A DNA stretch of 64,000 nucleotides from Perca fluviatilis (lineage: Eukaryota; Chordata; Actinopteri; Perciformes; Percidae): contig NC_053112.1 in NCBI RefSeq assembly GCF_010015445.1, positions 1,911,789 through 1,975,788 of the forward strand, read 5' to 3'. This document shows positions 35,165 through 45,966 of the stretch, piece by piece (position 1 is the stretch's first letter; every line of letters begins with the position of its first letter). A program made the position numbers and the translations under genes. Below the pieces are notes generated by a model. It saw only the letters and a list, made by a program, of their open reading frames with translations. It had not been told where the DNA came from and ran no database searches.

Positions 35165-36965
35165 AATAATAATAATAATAATAATAATAAATTGAATTTA
35201 TATAGCGCTTTTCATGGACTCAAAGTCGCTTTACAGGGCAGGGTAGATTATAAAAACATAACAAAACAAAACAAGCAAACAAAACAAGTAGAACAAAACA
35301 AGATACAGATGAAAAAGGGAGGGGGCAGGTGGACTATGGGTAGGCTGAGGTGAAGAGATGGGTCTTTGAGGCGGGACTGGAAGATGGTGAGGGACTCAGA
35401 GGTGCGGATCTCTTGGGGGAGGGAGTTCCAGAGCCTGGGAGCTGCTCTGGAGAAGGCTCTGTCCCCAAAACAGCGCAGGTTGGACTTTTGGATGGAGAGG
35501 AGACCGGCTGAGGTGGATCTGAGGGACCGTGAGGGTTGGTAAGGGGAGAGGAGGTCAGTGAGGTATGAGGGGGCCAGATGGTGGAGGGCTTTGTAGGTGA
35601 GGACCAGGATTTTGTAGGTGATCCGGTGGGAAATAGGAAGCCAGTGGAGTTGTTTTAGGACTGGAGTGATGTGGTGCCAGGATTTGGAGCAGGTAATGAG
35701 GCGGGCGGCTGAGTTCTGGACCAGTTGGAGTCGGTTGATGTTGGTAGAGCTGATGCCGAGGAGAAGTGAGTTGCAGTAGTCCAGTCGGGAGGAGATGAAG
35801 GCGTGAATGAGTCTTTCAGCAGCGGGGGTGTGAGAGAGGGTCTGATTTTGGCGATGGTGCGGAGGTGAAAGAAGGAGGTTTTAATGACTTGACGGATGTG
35901 AGGCTCAAGGGAGAGGGTGGAATCAAAGATAACGCCAAGGTTTGGCGGGCCTGGGGAGATGGGGGAGACAATGGTGCCGTCGATGGTGATATGGTGGGGT
36001 TATTGGTTTTGCTGAGTGTGGATTTGGAGCCGATCAGAAGGAATTCTGTTTTGTCGCTGTTGAGTTTGAGGAAGTTGTGTTGCATCCAGGTTTTAATAGC
36101 TGACAGACAGGAGTTTGTGGGAGAGGGGAGGATTGTGGGGGATTTGGTGCTGAGGTAGATCTGGGTGTCAGCAGCATAGCAGTGGAAGTCCAGGTTGAAG
36201 TGGCGGAGTATCTGACCAAGAGGGAGGATGTAGATGATGAAGAGGAGGGGGCCAAGTACGGAGCCTTGGGGAACACCTTGAGTGACTGTGGCTGTGGCAG
36301 AGGTGTGGTTGTGAAGAGAGATGAAATGGGATCTGTTGGAAAGGTAGGAGTGGAGCCAGCTGAGTGCAGTACCTTCGATACCGAGGTCTTTGAGTCTGGT
36401 GAGCAGGATGTTATGGCTCACAGTATCGAAGGCTGCACTCAGGTCGAGGAGGATGAGGATGTTGAGGGAACCGGTGTCAGCAAAGGTGAGGAGGTCGTTG
36501 AGGACTTTGAGGAGAGCGGTTTCTGTGCTGTGTAGGGGGCGAAAACCAGATTGGAGAGGTTCGAATAGGTTATTGGCATGAAGATGGGTTTGTAGTTGTG
36601 AGGCGACTATGCGTTCCAGGGTTTTAGACAGAAAGGGGAGGTTGGATATTGGGCGGTAGTTGTTGAGAGAGGAGGGATCCAGACCAGGTTTTTTAAGGAT
36701 TGGGGTGACAGCGGCAGTTTTGAAAGCAGAGGGGACAGTTCCAAGGGACAGTGAGGAGTTGAAGAGGTTAGTGAGGTAGGGGCATAGGACTGGGAGGCAG
36801 GACTTCAGAAGTGGAGTAGGGAGGGGGTCAAGGGAGCAGGTAGTGGGTTTGGAAGAGCTGATGAGTTTGGAGATTTCAGGAGGAGTGACTGGGTCAAACT
36901 GGCAGAGGAGGAAGTGTGGAGGAGGGGTCGGGAGGTCTGGAGGGATGGAGAGAGGAGGGTCCAAT
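35165..36965 (-). mobile_element. L2-type LINE, 5'-truncated, reverse transcriptase region
   Basis: A minus-strand frame of 382 codons (36964-35816) has NYRPISNLPFLSKTLERIV, QSGFRPLHSTETALLKVLND, LLDLSAAFDTVSHNILL and GVPQGSVLGPLLFIIYILPLG. The catalytic box reads CYAADTQIYLS instead of YADDTQ, so the first catalytic aspartate is changed. After NNPTISPS the frame drifts. The 3' end has 'aaagcgctatataaattcaa' followed by (TTA)n at 35165-35190, the standard fish L2 tail. Confidence 0.93.
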
Positions 36966-37096
36966 TAACGTTAACGTTAGGCTACTGCTCTGCTTTCTGC
37001 TCAAGACTCGGCTTAAAGCCATTGTTGTCATATAGCAACCGAGCGTCTCTAGCCAACTTCAGCTGCACAAGCTACAAAATACCTAATCAGGTGGTA

Positions 37097-38320
37097 TTTA
37101 ACTCCTAATAAGACTGTAGCGACATGCCTATAGGTAGCAGTATACAGCGCTATGTTTAACTCCTAATAAGACTGTAGAGACATGCCTATAGGTAGCAGTA
37201 TACAGCGCTATGTTTAACTCCTAATAAGACTGTAGAGACATGCCTATAGGTAGCAGTATACAGCGCTATGTTTAACTCCTAATAAGACTGTAGAGACATG
37301 CCTATAGGTAGCAGTATACAGCGCATGTTTAACTCCTAATAAGACTGTAGAGACATGCCTATAGGTAGCAGTATACAGCGCTATGTTTAACTCCTAATAA
37401 GACTGTAAGCCATAGCCTATAGGTAGCAGCATACAGCGCTATGTTTAACCCCTAATAAGACTGTAGAGACATGCCTATAGGTAGCAGTATACAGCGCCAT
37501 GTTTAACTCCTAATAAGACTGTAGAGACATGCCTATAGGTAGCAGTATACGCGCTATGTTTAACTCCTAATAAGACTGTAGAGACATGTCTATAGGTAGC
37601 AGTATACAGCTCTGTTTAACTCCTAATAAGACTGTAGAGACATGCCTATAGGTAGCAGTATACAGCGCCATGTTTAACTCCTAATAAGACTGTAGAGACA
37701 TGTCTATAGGTAGCAGTATACAAGCGCTATGTTTAACTCCTAATAAGACTGTAGAGACATGCCTATAGGTAGCAGTATACAGCGCTATGTTTAACTCCTA
37801 ATAAGACTGTAGAGACATGTCTATAGGTAGCAGTATACAGAGCTATGTTTAACTCCTAATAAGACTGTAGAGACATGCCTATAGGTAGCAGTATACAGTG
37901 GTATGTGTACCACTAACTAAATAACTAATCAGGCGGTATTTAACTCCTAATAAGACTGTAGAGACATGCCTATAGGTAGCAGTATACAGTGGTATGTGTA
38001 CCACTAACTAAATAACTAATCAGGCGGTATTTAACTCCTAATAAGACTGTAGAGACATGCCTATAGGTAGCAGTATACAGGCTATGTTTAACTCCTAATA
38101 AGACTGTAGAGACATGCCTATAGGTAGCAGTATACAGCACTATGTTTAACTCCTAATAAGACTGTAGAGACATGCCTATAGGTAGCTATACAGGCTATGT
38201 TTAACTCCTAATAAGACTGTAGAGACATGCCTATAGGTAGCAGTATACAGCCTCATGTTTAACTCCTAATAAGACTGTAGTGACATGCCTATAGGTAGCA
38301 GTATACAGCCATGTGTACCT
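37097..38320. repeat. 58-bp minisatellite, about 21 copies
   Basis: The unit 'tttaactcctaataagactg' + 'tagagacatgcctataggta' + 'gcagtatacagcgctatg' repeats every 58 bases. Two adjacent copies (about 37896 and 37986) carry the same longer insert with 'accactaactaaataactaa', and the array start shares 'aatcaggtggtatttaactc' with that insert, so these are a higher-order variant. Confidence 0.95.
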
Positions 38321-38844
38321 ACTTCTTCATTTGGTTACAACAAAGACAAAAGTGCTTAAAATTGTAGAAAACCACAATGTTACTACGTGTGATGCACGAC
38401 GTAGCCATCTTTGAAAGTGAGCTCGGGGTCCTCTGAGTTCAGACGACTTGACGAGTCGTAAATACGACCTCGGGGGCGTTCTTTCTGCAACTTCCGGGTC
38501 GTAACTCCGGAAAACGACTCGTAGATCGACTTCGGTGGACAAAAAGAACGCACCATTAGAGACAGAGGACACCGCCCTGCAGAGAAGGGACAAGAAGGAA
38601 GGGACAGCTCACAACTGGACTTTTTCCTGTGTCTGAAGCCAGGGATACTTTGTGTCTGTGAACCCACAATTGTGATCTGTAAACTTCTGTGCTAGACTTT
38701 AATCTATTGTCTCAGATTGATCCTTGAGTTTTGGTATTCATAAGTCCTATCAAAGAATACACGGGAATTAGTAAATTGGACTCAGATCGTTTTCTTTTGA
38801 CCTTTGGGCCTGTTCCTTTTTGACGGTAATTCCCTTCAGCAGAG

Positions 38845-39620
38845 AGTGTGAAACAGAGAGAGGGAGGGAGAGAGAGAGAGAGAGATAGGGGAGATAGAGA
38901 GACAGGGAGAGGGAGAGGGAGGGAGAGGGACGGAGAGAGAGTGAGAGAGAGAGATAGGGGAGATAGAGAGACAGGGAGAGGGAGAGGGAGGGAGAGGGAC
39001 GGAGAGAGAGTGAGAGAGAGAGATAGGGGAGATAGAGACAGGAGGGAGAGGGAGGGAGAGGGACGGAGAGAGAGAGGGAGAGACAGAGGGAGAGGGAGGA
39101 GAGGAGAGGAAACAGAGAGAGAGGGAGGGAGAGAGAGAGAGGGAAAGGAGAGAGGGAGAGAGAGAGAGAGGGAGAGTGAAACAGAGAGAGAAAGAGAGAG
39201 GGAGAGGGTGAGAGAGGGAAAGGGAGAGAGAGAGGGAGACAGAGAGAGAGACAGAAAGAGGGAGGGAGAGAGAGAGGGAGAGAGAGACAGAGAGAGGGAG
39301 GGAGGGAGAGAGAGAGAGATAGGGGAGATAGAGAGACAGGGAGAGGGAGAGAGAGGGAGAGGGAGGGAGAGGGAGGGAGAGGGACGGAGAGAGAGGGAGA
39401 GTGAAACAGAGAGAGAGGGAGGGAGAGAGAGAGAGAGAGAGGGAGAGAGAGAGAGAGAGAGACAGAGAGAGGGGGGAGGGAGAGGGAGGGAGGGGAGGGA
39501 GAGAGAGAGAGACAGAGACAGAGAGAAATAGAAAGTCAGAGAGAGAGAGGGAGAGAGAAACAGAGAGAGAGACAAAGAGGGGGAGTGAAACAGAGAGAGA
39601 GAGATAGAGAGAGAGAGAGG
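38845..39620. repeat. 775-base polypurine (GA/GGGA) tract
   Basis: Almost pure purine on the plus strand with longer periodic blocks (for example 'gagataggggagatagagag' repeating near 38880, 38950, 39020 and 39317). Ser/Leu/Pro-rich and Arg/Glu-rich frames through it are artefacts. Confidence 0.95.
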
Positions 39621-40477
39621 TAAACCAGGTTAACATGTGTTTTCTTTCTGTCTCTCTAACTTTCCCATCTCAGATTCTTTTCTTTCTTGTCTTTAATGGT
39701 GGATGTTGTGTTATCTTGTGCTATAACTGGAGGTCTCTGACTGGTTGGGCCTCCTGTTCTAGTCTGACTCAGTCAGTCTGCTCTCCAGCTCTGTGGAGAT
39801 GGTGGGGGTAAAGGTCTCCATCTAGTGGACTGATAGCACAACTACAGCTCATCTGGGCTTTCTCTGCCTCACACATGTTGGAACCATGGTTACAGCTGCT
39901 GATCCATGGCTCATTAAATGTCACATTGTTATGTTTTTGTATTTTCATCCTAAGTGCTACAAAAAATGTCCCCACAACCTTTTTCTAAGGGCTGCACGAT
40001 ATGAGGGAAACATGTGAATACTTTGTTAGTATTCTGCTAAAATACAACATATTATTTGTTGAATAAGAAAGAAAGTATTTAAGTTATTTCCAATATTCTT
40101 TTATTAAAAAAATTGAACATTGAACTGAATACAAAAGGCATCAATAAAAAAGAAATAATTACATTTTAAAGTGCAGTTTTCTACTGATACTCTTTCAACT
40201 AACTCCAAAAATCCCTGAGTGTAATATCACAGTCTTTCCAGATGGGTTTATCGTTAAACTTATCATAATGATAAAAAACAACAGTGATATATTGTGCAGC
40301 TAAAGTTGTAATTGTGTTTTAGTTTTTAAAGTGAATGATGTTGGCTGTGGTTGGGTTCTTGTTGTGGCATCTTCACTGTAGACTAGCTCAAAATCCACAT
40401 GGTCCACTCCTTTTAGAACAGATGAAAACACTCTTTTATTTTCATACAAATGGGAACAAACAACTTGAGACATGTGA
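39621..40477. other. No gene seen
   Basis: Contains a 'gggctgcacgatatgaggga' fish repeat fragment near 39990. No coding signal. Confidence 0.5.
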
Positions 40478-40485
40478 CTGACCAT

Positions 40486-41253
40486 TAGGGGTGGCACGGT
40501 TCATGAAAAAAACTCAGAATCGTACGGTTGGCTTGTCTCGGTTCGGAGCGTGTGTGCGTCGCACAGTTCATCAGTACACTGCTAATGGTCACTAACCACT
40601 TACTGCCGTAGTGCCCACTTTAAACACCAACTTGAGCGTGTAATGCGTCTCCATAACAGCAGGCGGCGCTAATCTGTATTGTCGCCCAAAAAATGAAAAC
40701 CGGCAGCTGATTGGACGAATGCATCGCGTGGGTCTGGTTTCTCCAGAAATTCAAAGAGACTGTCATGGTGTTTTGTTCTGAATACAAACTCATATTTTAC
40801 TAAAATAGTTCACCGAAATTTGTTACTGAAAACATTTTAAGTGAGAAATAGGCCATGCAGTTGCTGAATCTGTCTGTTTTTTTGATCGACAAAGATACAA
40901 ATTTTCATCAGAGTTTGAGAGGCGGTGAGCCGAGCCGACCGCTCCTGAAGTGGAGTGCGGTGGAGTGTGCAGGTCACGTCACACGTAGAGAGCAGTGGGA
41001 GAGTCTGGTGTGTGGGAACATTTTGGATTTTGTTACCTATGATGACAGCGGAAATCAAACAATAGATAGAACTGCCACTGTGTGCAAGCATTGTGCCACA
41101 TGCTAATTGCTATATAATATATGCTAATTAATTAAGCTATAGTATATGCTGAAGTATATTTCTGGAGTGTTAAAGATTAAAAGAAAAAAATAACAAGAAC
41201 CGTACAGAACCTAAAACCGTGATATGAACTGAACCGTGGGTTTTATCAACCTA
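40486..41253 (+). mobile_element. hAT-type element with BED-finger remnant
   Basis: Bounded by identical 8-bp direct repeats CTGACCAT at 40478-40485 and 41254-41261, the target-site duplication length of hAT elements. Ends carry 'taggggtggcacggttcatg' and 'gaaccgtgggttttatcaac'. The plus strand near 40990-41105 reads FVTYDDSGNQTIDRTATVCK followed by HC, the BED zinc-finger start of ZBED-like hAT transposases, then stops. It is a deletion derivative. Confidence 0.8.
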
Positions 41254-41261
41254 CTGACCAT

Positions 41262-42870
41262 TGACACTGTTTCAGTTATAAACTGGTGTCTGGTTGACTT
41301 TGTTCACTGGCATCTGAGTCCTTAAAGGGCCTGAAAGTACATTAAAACCGTTTTTCTTTTGTGGATTGGGTCTCAGAAAGCTTTGTTAGTTTCCTCCCAG
41401 TCAGAGCTGACGGTTCTCCATGTCAAAGCTGATCACTCAGGCTACATCTACACTGCTACGTCTTGTTTTGGTTTGCTTCTTTTAAGACTCGTATCCACAC
41501 TACTACGACGTTTCCGAGCCCCTAAAATGGAGACATTTGGAAAACAGTGCTGCCCACGTTTGGGTTTGAAAACTGTGTGGTTGCTTCGTAGTCTGGACGG
41601 ACACAAACAGAGACCTTTGGAAACGGCGCCACATGTCAGTCAGTCTTATCGGTTAGGCTTATGTTACACCTTTCCTAGTTTCAGGCTCCCTAGACCGTGG
41701 TCTGGAAGTGGCAGTATTGGCAACAGATGAAGCCACCGTGTTTTGAAAGCTTGATCAGTCCAGCATCATGATTCATCCAGAGCTCTGTGTGTTGTGTTCT
41801 GTTGAAGCCCAGACTCTCCTGAACCTGAACCCAGCTCTGTGTCCATCAAGAGCCACCGGTCCATGGATCCACCTTTAGTGTTTAAAGGACAGCTTCCTGC
41901 TGTTGTTGCATTTATCTATAGCATTCAGTTGCCTGCTGAATCAAGTCATTATAAGCTCATTTCAGACCTTTACATCCTGTAAAATACCTGCAGCACTACC
42001 AAGTCATTGTGGTTTTCTCAAACCTCCTTTAAATATAAAAACTAAAATATAATTTATTTCGCAGCATATTTCCTCATCTGTAAACTCTGAGAAACTCAAA
42101 CTGTTGTTGTAAAGTACACTTCTCCCATTTAGTGGCTCTTATATTGGCATTCTGTCCCTAAAAAAGTCTAAATCAAAAATCCAATCATGGATTTAGAAAA
42201 CCGGAGTTCTTTGGAAAAAATGAAGTTGAGACCCATGTTGGCTTCCTGACTGGGTGTTATCGGTCCCGCAGTGTCCCTCCCTGATTCGTCACGCCCCTAT
42301 CACATGACCCTTTTCCAGAAGAACATCAACATTGACTATCGATGGTTTTCCTGATCTTGTTGCTGTTGCTAGCAGCTGTTGTGCAATTAAATTATGTATT
42401 TAATAACGCTGCTGCTGCCTACATGTCCTCAACAATGCGCAAGACGGAAGATATTTGAGTCACTTATGACCATTCCTGTGTCCAGTGGCGTAACCAACTT
42501 ACACTGTGTTTCATGTGGATGAGGCCTAAGAATCATGTTGTTTTCGTTAGAATGAGCCCTTCATATCTACATAGGGAGCAGGTCTTCTTTACAAGTCTGC
42601 CATGAGGGAAGACCACCGTAGGTTTTTCTACTTGCTTGGAAAAGGGAGGTGTGCGGTCAGTTGGTTGCAATCTACAAACTCACCACTAGATCCTACACAC
42701 TGGACCCACAGAGCAACAGCAGGACCTCTAACTGGCCAGACTCTGCACATAAATCCCACCAACACAGCTCCGGTGTCAACCAATCAGAACTCCTGTTGCT
42801 TCTCTGAGACATTTGTGTTACGGTTTTACTTCAGTTTGACAGAACTGTCTGATTTTAGCAGGAAACCACG
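41262..42870. other. Upstream region of the NLR gene; repeat-like, promoter not located
   Basis: 41430-41600 resembles a fish repeat ('ccacactactacgacgtttc'); 42480-42540 carries 'gtggatgaggcctaagaatc', a related phrase. About 270 bases before the PYD start there is no clear TATA box or immune-response element that I can defend. Confidence 0.4.
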
Positions 42871-43144
42871 ATGAAGAAAGAGGACCTTTTCAACACTCTG
42901 GAGGATTTAAAAGAAGATGAATTTGAGCTATTCAAATGGTATCTGCAGCAGCAAGACATCCTGGAAGGCTACCAAAGCATCAAAGTGTCCAAGTTGGAGA
43001 ACGCAGAAAGGCAGGACACGGTGGATGTGATGGTTAAAACCTATCATCTTCATGGAGCTCTGAAGGTGACCAAGAAGGTTTTAGAGAAGATCAACAGGAA
43101 TGATCTGGTCCAGAGTCTGCCAGACACTAGCTCAGGACCAGAAG
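42871..43144 (+). CDS. NLR gene exon 1: pyrin domain (PYD)
   Basis: Fish NLRs with an N-terminal PYD are cytosolic sensors; the PYD forms homotypic contacts with adaptors such as ASC. The exon opens with ATG in a fair context (cacgATGA) and reads MKKEDLFNTLEDLKEDEFEL, FKWYLQQQDILEGYQSI, KVSKLENAERQDTVDVMVK and KVLEKINRNDLVQSL, a complete six-helix PYD of about 85 residues. It ends at GAAG|GTTAGT in phase 1. Joining to the 30-nt exon at 43935 keeps the frame (PEVDASG). No defect is seen in this exon. Best described as NLRP/NLRC3-like; no orthologous symbol applies to this expanded family. Confidence 0.9.
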
Positions 43145-43564
43145 GTTAGTCAATCTTTTTAATAGCTAATGTGAAAGTGTTGACATATGAAAGCATCAAA
43201 CATGTATTTTAGATGAAAGAGATGAGCAGATATCCAGTAGTTCCTTGTCCCCGTTTGCTCAGCGTCGTTAAAGTGCATGTACAGGACGCAGGAAGTATCT
43301 ACCCGGAAGGTATTGGAAAAAAAACACTGTGGTGCTGCTCCAAACAGCTCTACTGTAGTCCACCCTTTACTTCCGTGACAAACATGCGTCACTTTGTAAC
43401 ACACGTTATAATGCTCGCCTAGCTTCTAGCGTGGCACGCCCTCATACTCTGCTTCTGACTGGCTAGTAGTCCTTACCTAGGCACTGTCAGGGCACGCTCT
43501 CATACTCTGCTTCTGACTGGCTAGTAGTCCTTACCTAGGTACTGAATTCATAAATTAAATAAAG

Positions 43565-43640
43565 CATTATTTATTAATTCTTTCATTCATTCATTACATT
43601 TATATAGCGCTTTATCATAGACACTCAAAGTGCTTCAGGG
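43565..43640. repeat. L2-type LINE/SINE 3' tail fragment
   Basis: 'catttatatagcgctttatc' then 'actcaaagtgcttcaggg' is the standard fish L2-type tail, in the NLR first intron. Confidence 0.7.
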
Positions 43641-43758
43641 TGGGAGGACTACTCTCTAACACCACCATTATGTTTAACTATTTACATGCTTCACAAAATG
43701 CCTTCAAATATTTTGCATTTCTCAAGAACTGTTGCATGTTTGTCACGTCTCCTGACAG

Positions 43759-43796
43759 GATAGATGAGATGAAAGCAGTTTCTCCCAAAACTGAAG
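43759..43796 (+). other. Possible small NLR linker exon, out of phase
   Basis: The acceptor 'ctcctgacag' and the donor CTGAAG|GTATTG enclose 38 nt reading RIDEMKAVSPKTE, text common in fish NLR linkers. It enters in phase 2, but the PYD exon leaves in phase 1, which would create a stop (GGA TAG). Either an additional exon supplies the phase change or this exon is skipped. Confidence 0.5.
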
Positions 43797-43934
43797 GTAT
43801 TGTGTGTGTGTGTCTGCTAATTAAACATAACTACACTGAAGTACTACTGACAGAGTGAGTCTGAGAGGGAGGTGTGTTGGATCAATAAAAAAACAAACTG
43901 GATGGTAATAATAATTACATTATTTCTGTTTCAG

Positions 43935-43964
43935 TGGATGCCAGTGGTGTTGAAGACACTAAAG
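43935..43964 (+). CDS. NLR gene linker exon (30 nt)
   Basis: Acceptor 'tttctgtttcag' and donor CTAAAG|GTATAG. It encodes VDASGVEDTK in phase 1/1, linking the PYD exon to the FISNA-NACHT exon without a frame change. Confidence 0.75.
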
Positions 43965-44168
43965 GTATAGTACAGTAGCTAAAGATTATTAAAGTGGGAT
44001 TTTGCTTTGTCGTGTCGTGTGTAAGAATTTTGTCCAAAAGTCTGTCTTTAATTTTAATATTTTAATATTTTCTGAAGCCACTGTACAATACATCATATAT
44101 GCTGTGTAAAGCATTTGAAATGACACAAAATCACCTGATTTTATTCTGAAGTGAAAGGGGGTTTCTAC

Positions 44169-45281
44169 TAGCCTGACCTACTAGTGGTCCTACTCAGATT
44201 CTAGTCAGAATGTGAGTCTGAAACCGCTCCATTGGGCTGTGATTATGGGGCGTGTTCCAACCGAACCAGGAAAGAAAATGCCTCTGCATTCATTGGATAG
44301 ACCTACAACCAATCAGAGCAACGGAACTCAACTCAACCGTCAACAGAACTCAACACTGTGTATCGTCTCCATAGCAACCACTCTTTGAAGAATGCATTCG
44401 TTCTAACTTCCGACTTTTAGACTTTTTTGAAGCTGGATATATCATTTCTGTAGCGAGCATGTCACTATCACTAACGTTATCCACATTTATATTTACACGC
44501 AGTAAATATAAATGTGGATAACGTTAGTGATAGTGACATGCTCGCTACAGTCGCATTTCTAGAGATGGATCGGCGAGAACATGTTTTATTTCTCTGATTC
44601 ACGGCTTTGTTCTAACGCTGGGCGCTCCCTCTCTCCAGTCACTCTCTATCTCTCTCCACCATATAACGCCACCGTGCTTTGTTCTAACACTGGGCCTCCC
44701 TCTCTTCAGTCTCTCTCTATCTCGCTCCACCATATAACGCACCATATAACGTTACGGTGCTTTCGGGCGGTTGTTGAGGCTCCGCTCCGTCGAAAACTCT
44801 GCCATTTCGTAAAGCTGTTTGTAACGCAGAAATAAAATGGATTAATGATCATTTTATTCATATAGTTTATATCTGACTTTATCAGCTGACTTATATTGGC
44901 TGTTGAAACAGGTGAAGCCTCTTACGTTCTAAAACCAGCCTCTGCCACTTGAACAGCTTAGTCGCAGCCACACCATCAGCTGGTTTGAGACAGGTTGAGG
45001 ATTTTAAAATGAATGCACTGTCGATATCTTCTGTAACAGACACGATGGTGGAATCTACACATCTCAATTCTCCAGCGGCAGCCACCTGTTGTAAACAAAT
45101 TCAACCCAAGCGCTCTTTGGTGACGTGGTTGATTCTGTTACTGTTGATCATCTGTCTGACAATTTGATTGGTCCGAACAGATCTTGTTCGAGCATAATTG
45201 CTCCTCAGCGGATCAAGTCCAGATCGAACTTCCCGACCTCAAATGTTGTGGGGGGCTAAGTTCGGCTGGCATCCAGGCTAG
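44169..45281 (-). mobile_element. hAT-like non-autonomous element, copy 1 (minus orientation)
   Basis: Flanked by the perfect 8-bp duplication GTTTCTAC (44161-44168 and 45282-45289). In minus orientation it starts CTAGCCTGGATGCC and ends GGTCAGGCTA, as copy 2 does at 56177-57009. It contains a large perfect palindrome (44450-44548) that copy 2 lacks, and a partly duplicated 'ctttgttctaac...ccatataac' segment (44607-44750). Non-coding. Confidence 0.85.
44450..44548. repeat. Perfect 47-bp palindrome with a 5-base loop
   Basis: 44450-44496 is the exact reverse complement of 44502-44548; the spacer is 'acgca'. It contains 'actaacgttatccac'. It lies within hAT-like copy 1, and the other copy shows only one arm in diverged form. 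Confidence 0.95.
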
Positions 45282-45289
45282 GTTTCTAC

Positions 45290-45966
45290 AGATTTGGGAA
45301 CAAATTGGGAACAATAAAGCTATTTGGAGTAGGTTGCTGTCAGCACACAAACATGGCACTCAGTGTAAAGCTAACAGAGGATCAGCCATAAACTGTGTCT
45401 TGGATAGAGACGAGCATCTCATCATAACAGCTTCCTCAAGTTCATCTCGACATCATCGGCTCCCCCACTTCTCGGCGGCTCTGCTCCACCAGCTGGGTGT
45501 CTTTGCCTCTTTTCATCTTGTTAGATTCCTTGATGCATTCTTTCCAAGGGACTATAGGTTCTAAAATAATTACAAATGCTTTGAGGCTTCGGAGAGCAGC
45601 ACCATGTCTTGCCTCAAGGTGTGACAGTAACATTTACTGGAAAATAGAGTTGCTTCCCCAGGTCAACTTTCATTTCCCAGTCCTGCCAAGTTGAGAGCAG
45701 AACGGAGGGGGATGTCCTTAAAGCTGTTTCTTCCCACCAGCTTTAATGAAAGGTGAATGGTTTGACTGAGGGCATGCGGGTGACTTGACTTTCCCATGGA
45801 TTCACATGAATCAAGAACTTGATGCAGTGGGGCTCTGCCCTCCAGAGCTTGTATCACCTTTCGCTCCACTGCTTGCTTCCATCTTGCTCAGGCTCCCTGC
45901 TGCTGTATTCCAACCATCCAAGTGGCATCGACTAATGCTCTAACCTCCCCTTGGATCATGGTCCTC
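45290..45966. other. Repeat-like DNA in the NLR intron, no gene assigned
   Basis: Open frames on both strands (for example 45869-45663 minus, IHLSLKLVGRNSFKDIPLRS) look like broken coding sequence, perhaps transposon protein remains, but no family is recognised. It abuts the 3' side of the LINE at 45967. Confidence 0.35.

Larger units (their letters stand above)
34929..38554. mobile_element. 3.6-kb DNA transposon with nested LINE and minisatellite
   Basis: The left end 'ggtgcgttctttttgtc' (34929) is the exact reverse complement of the right end 'gacaaaaagaacgcacc' (38538-38554). Subterminal 'gcgttctttttgtc' is repeated on the left (35017) and a related 'gcgttctttctgc' occurs on the right, with several 'cgactcgta/acgagtcg' phrases. 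No clear target-site duplication was found. The interior consists of an L2-type LINE and a 58-bp array; no transposase is seen. Confidence 0.7.

Noticed and set aside
36182..36535. Acidic plus-strand frame of 117 codons
   Set aside because: Antisense to the L2 reverse transcriptase.
37097..38320. CRISPR-like or centromeric satellite array
   Set aside because: Direct 58-bp units without spacers, only 21 copies, inside a transposon.
38712..39636. Ser/Leu/Pro-rich and Arg/Glu-rich frames of up to 287 codons
   Set aside because: Artefacts of the polypurine tract.
41359..41730. 123-codon plus-strand frame
   Set aside because: Overlaps a common fish interspersed repeat (ccacactactacgacgtttc); not conserved-looking protein.
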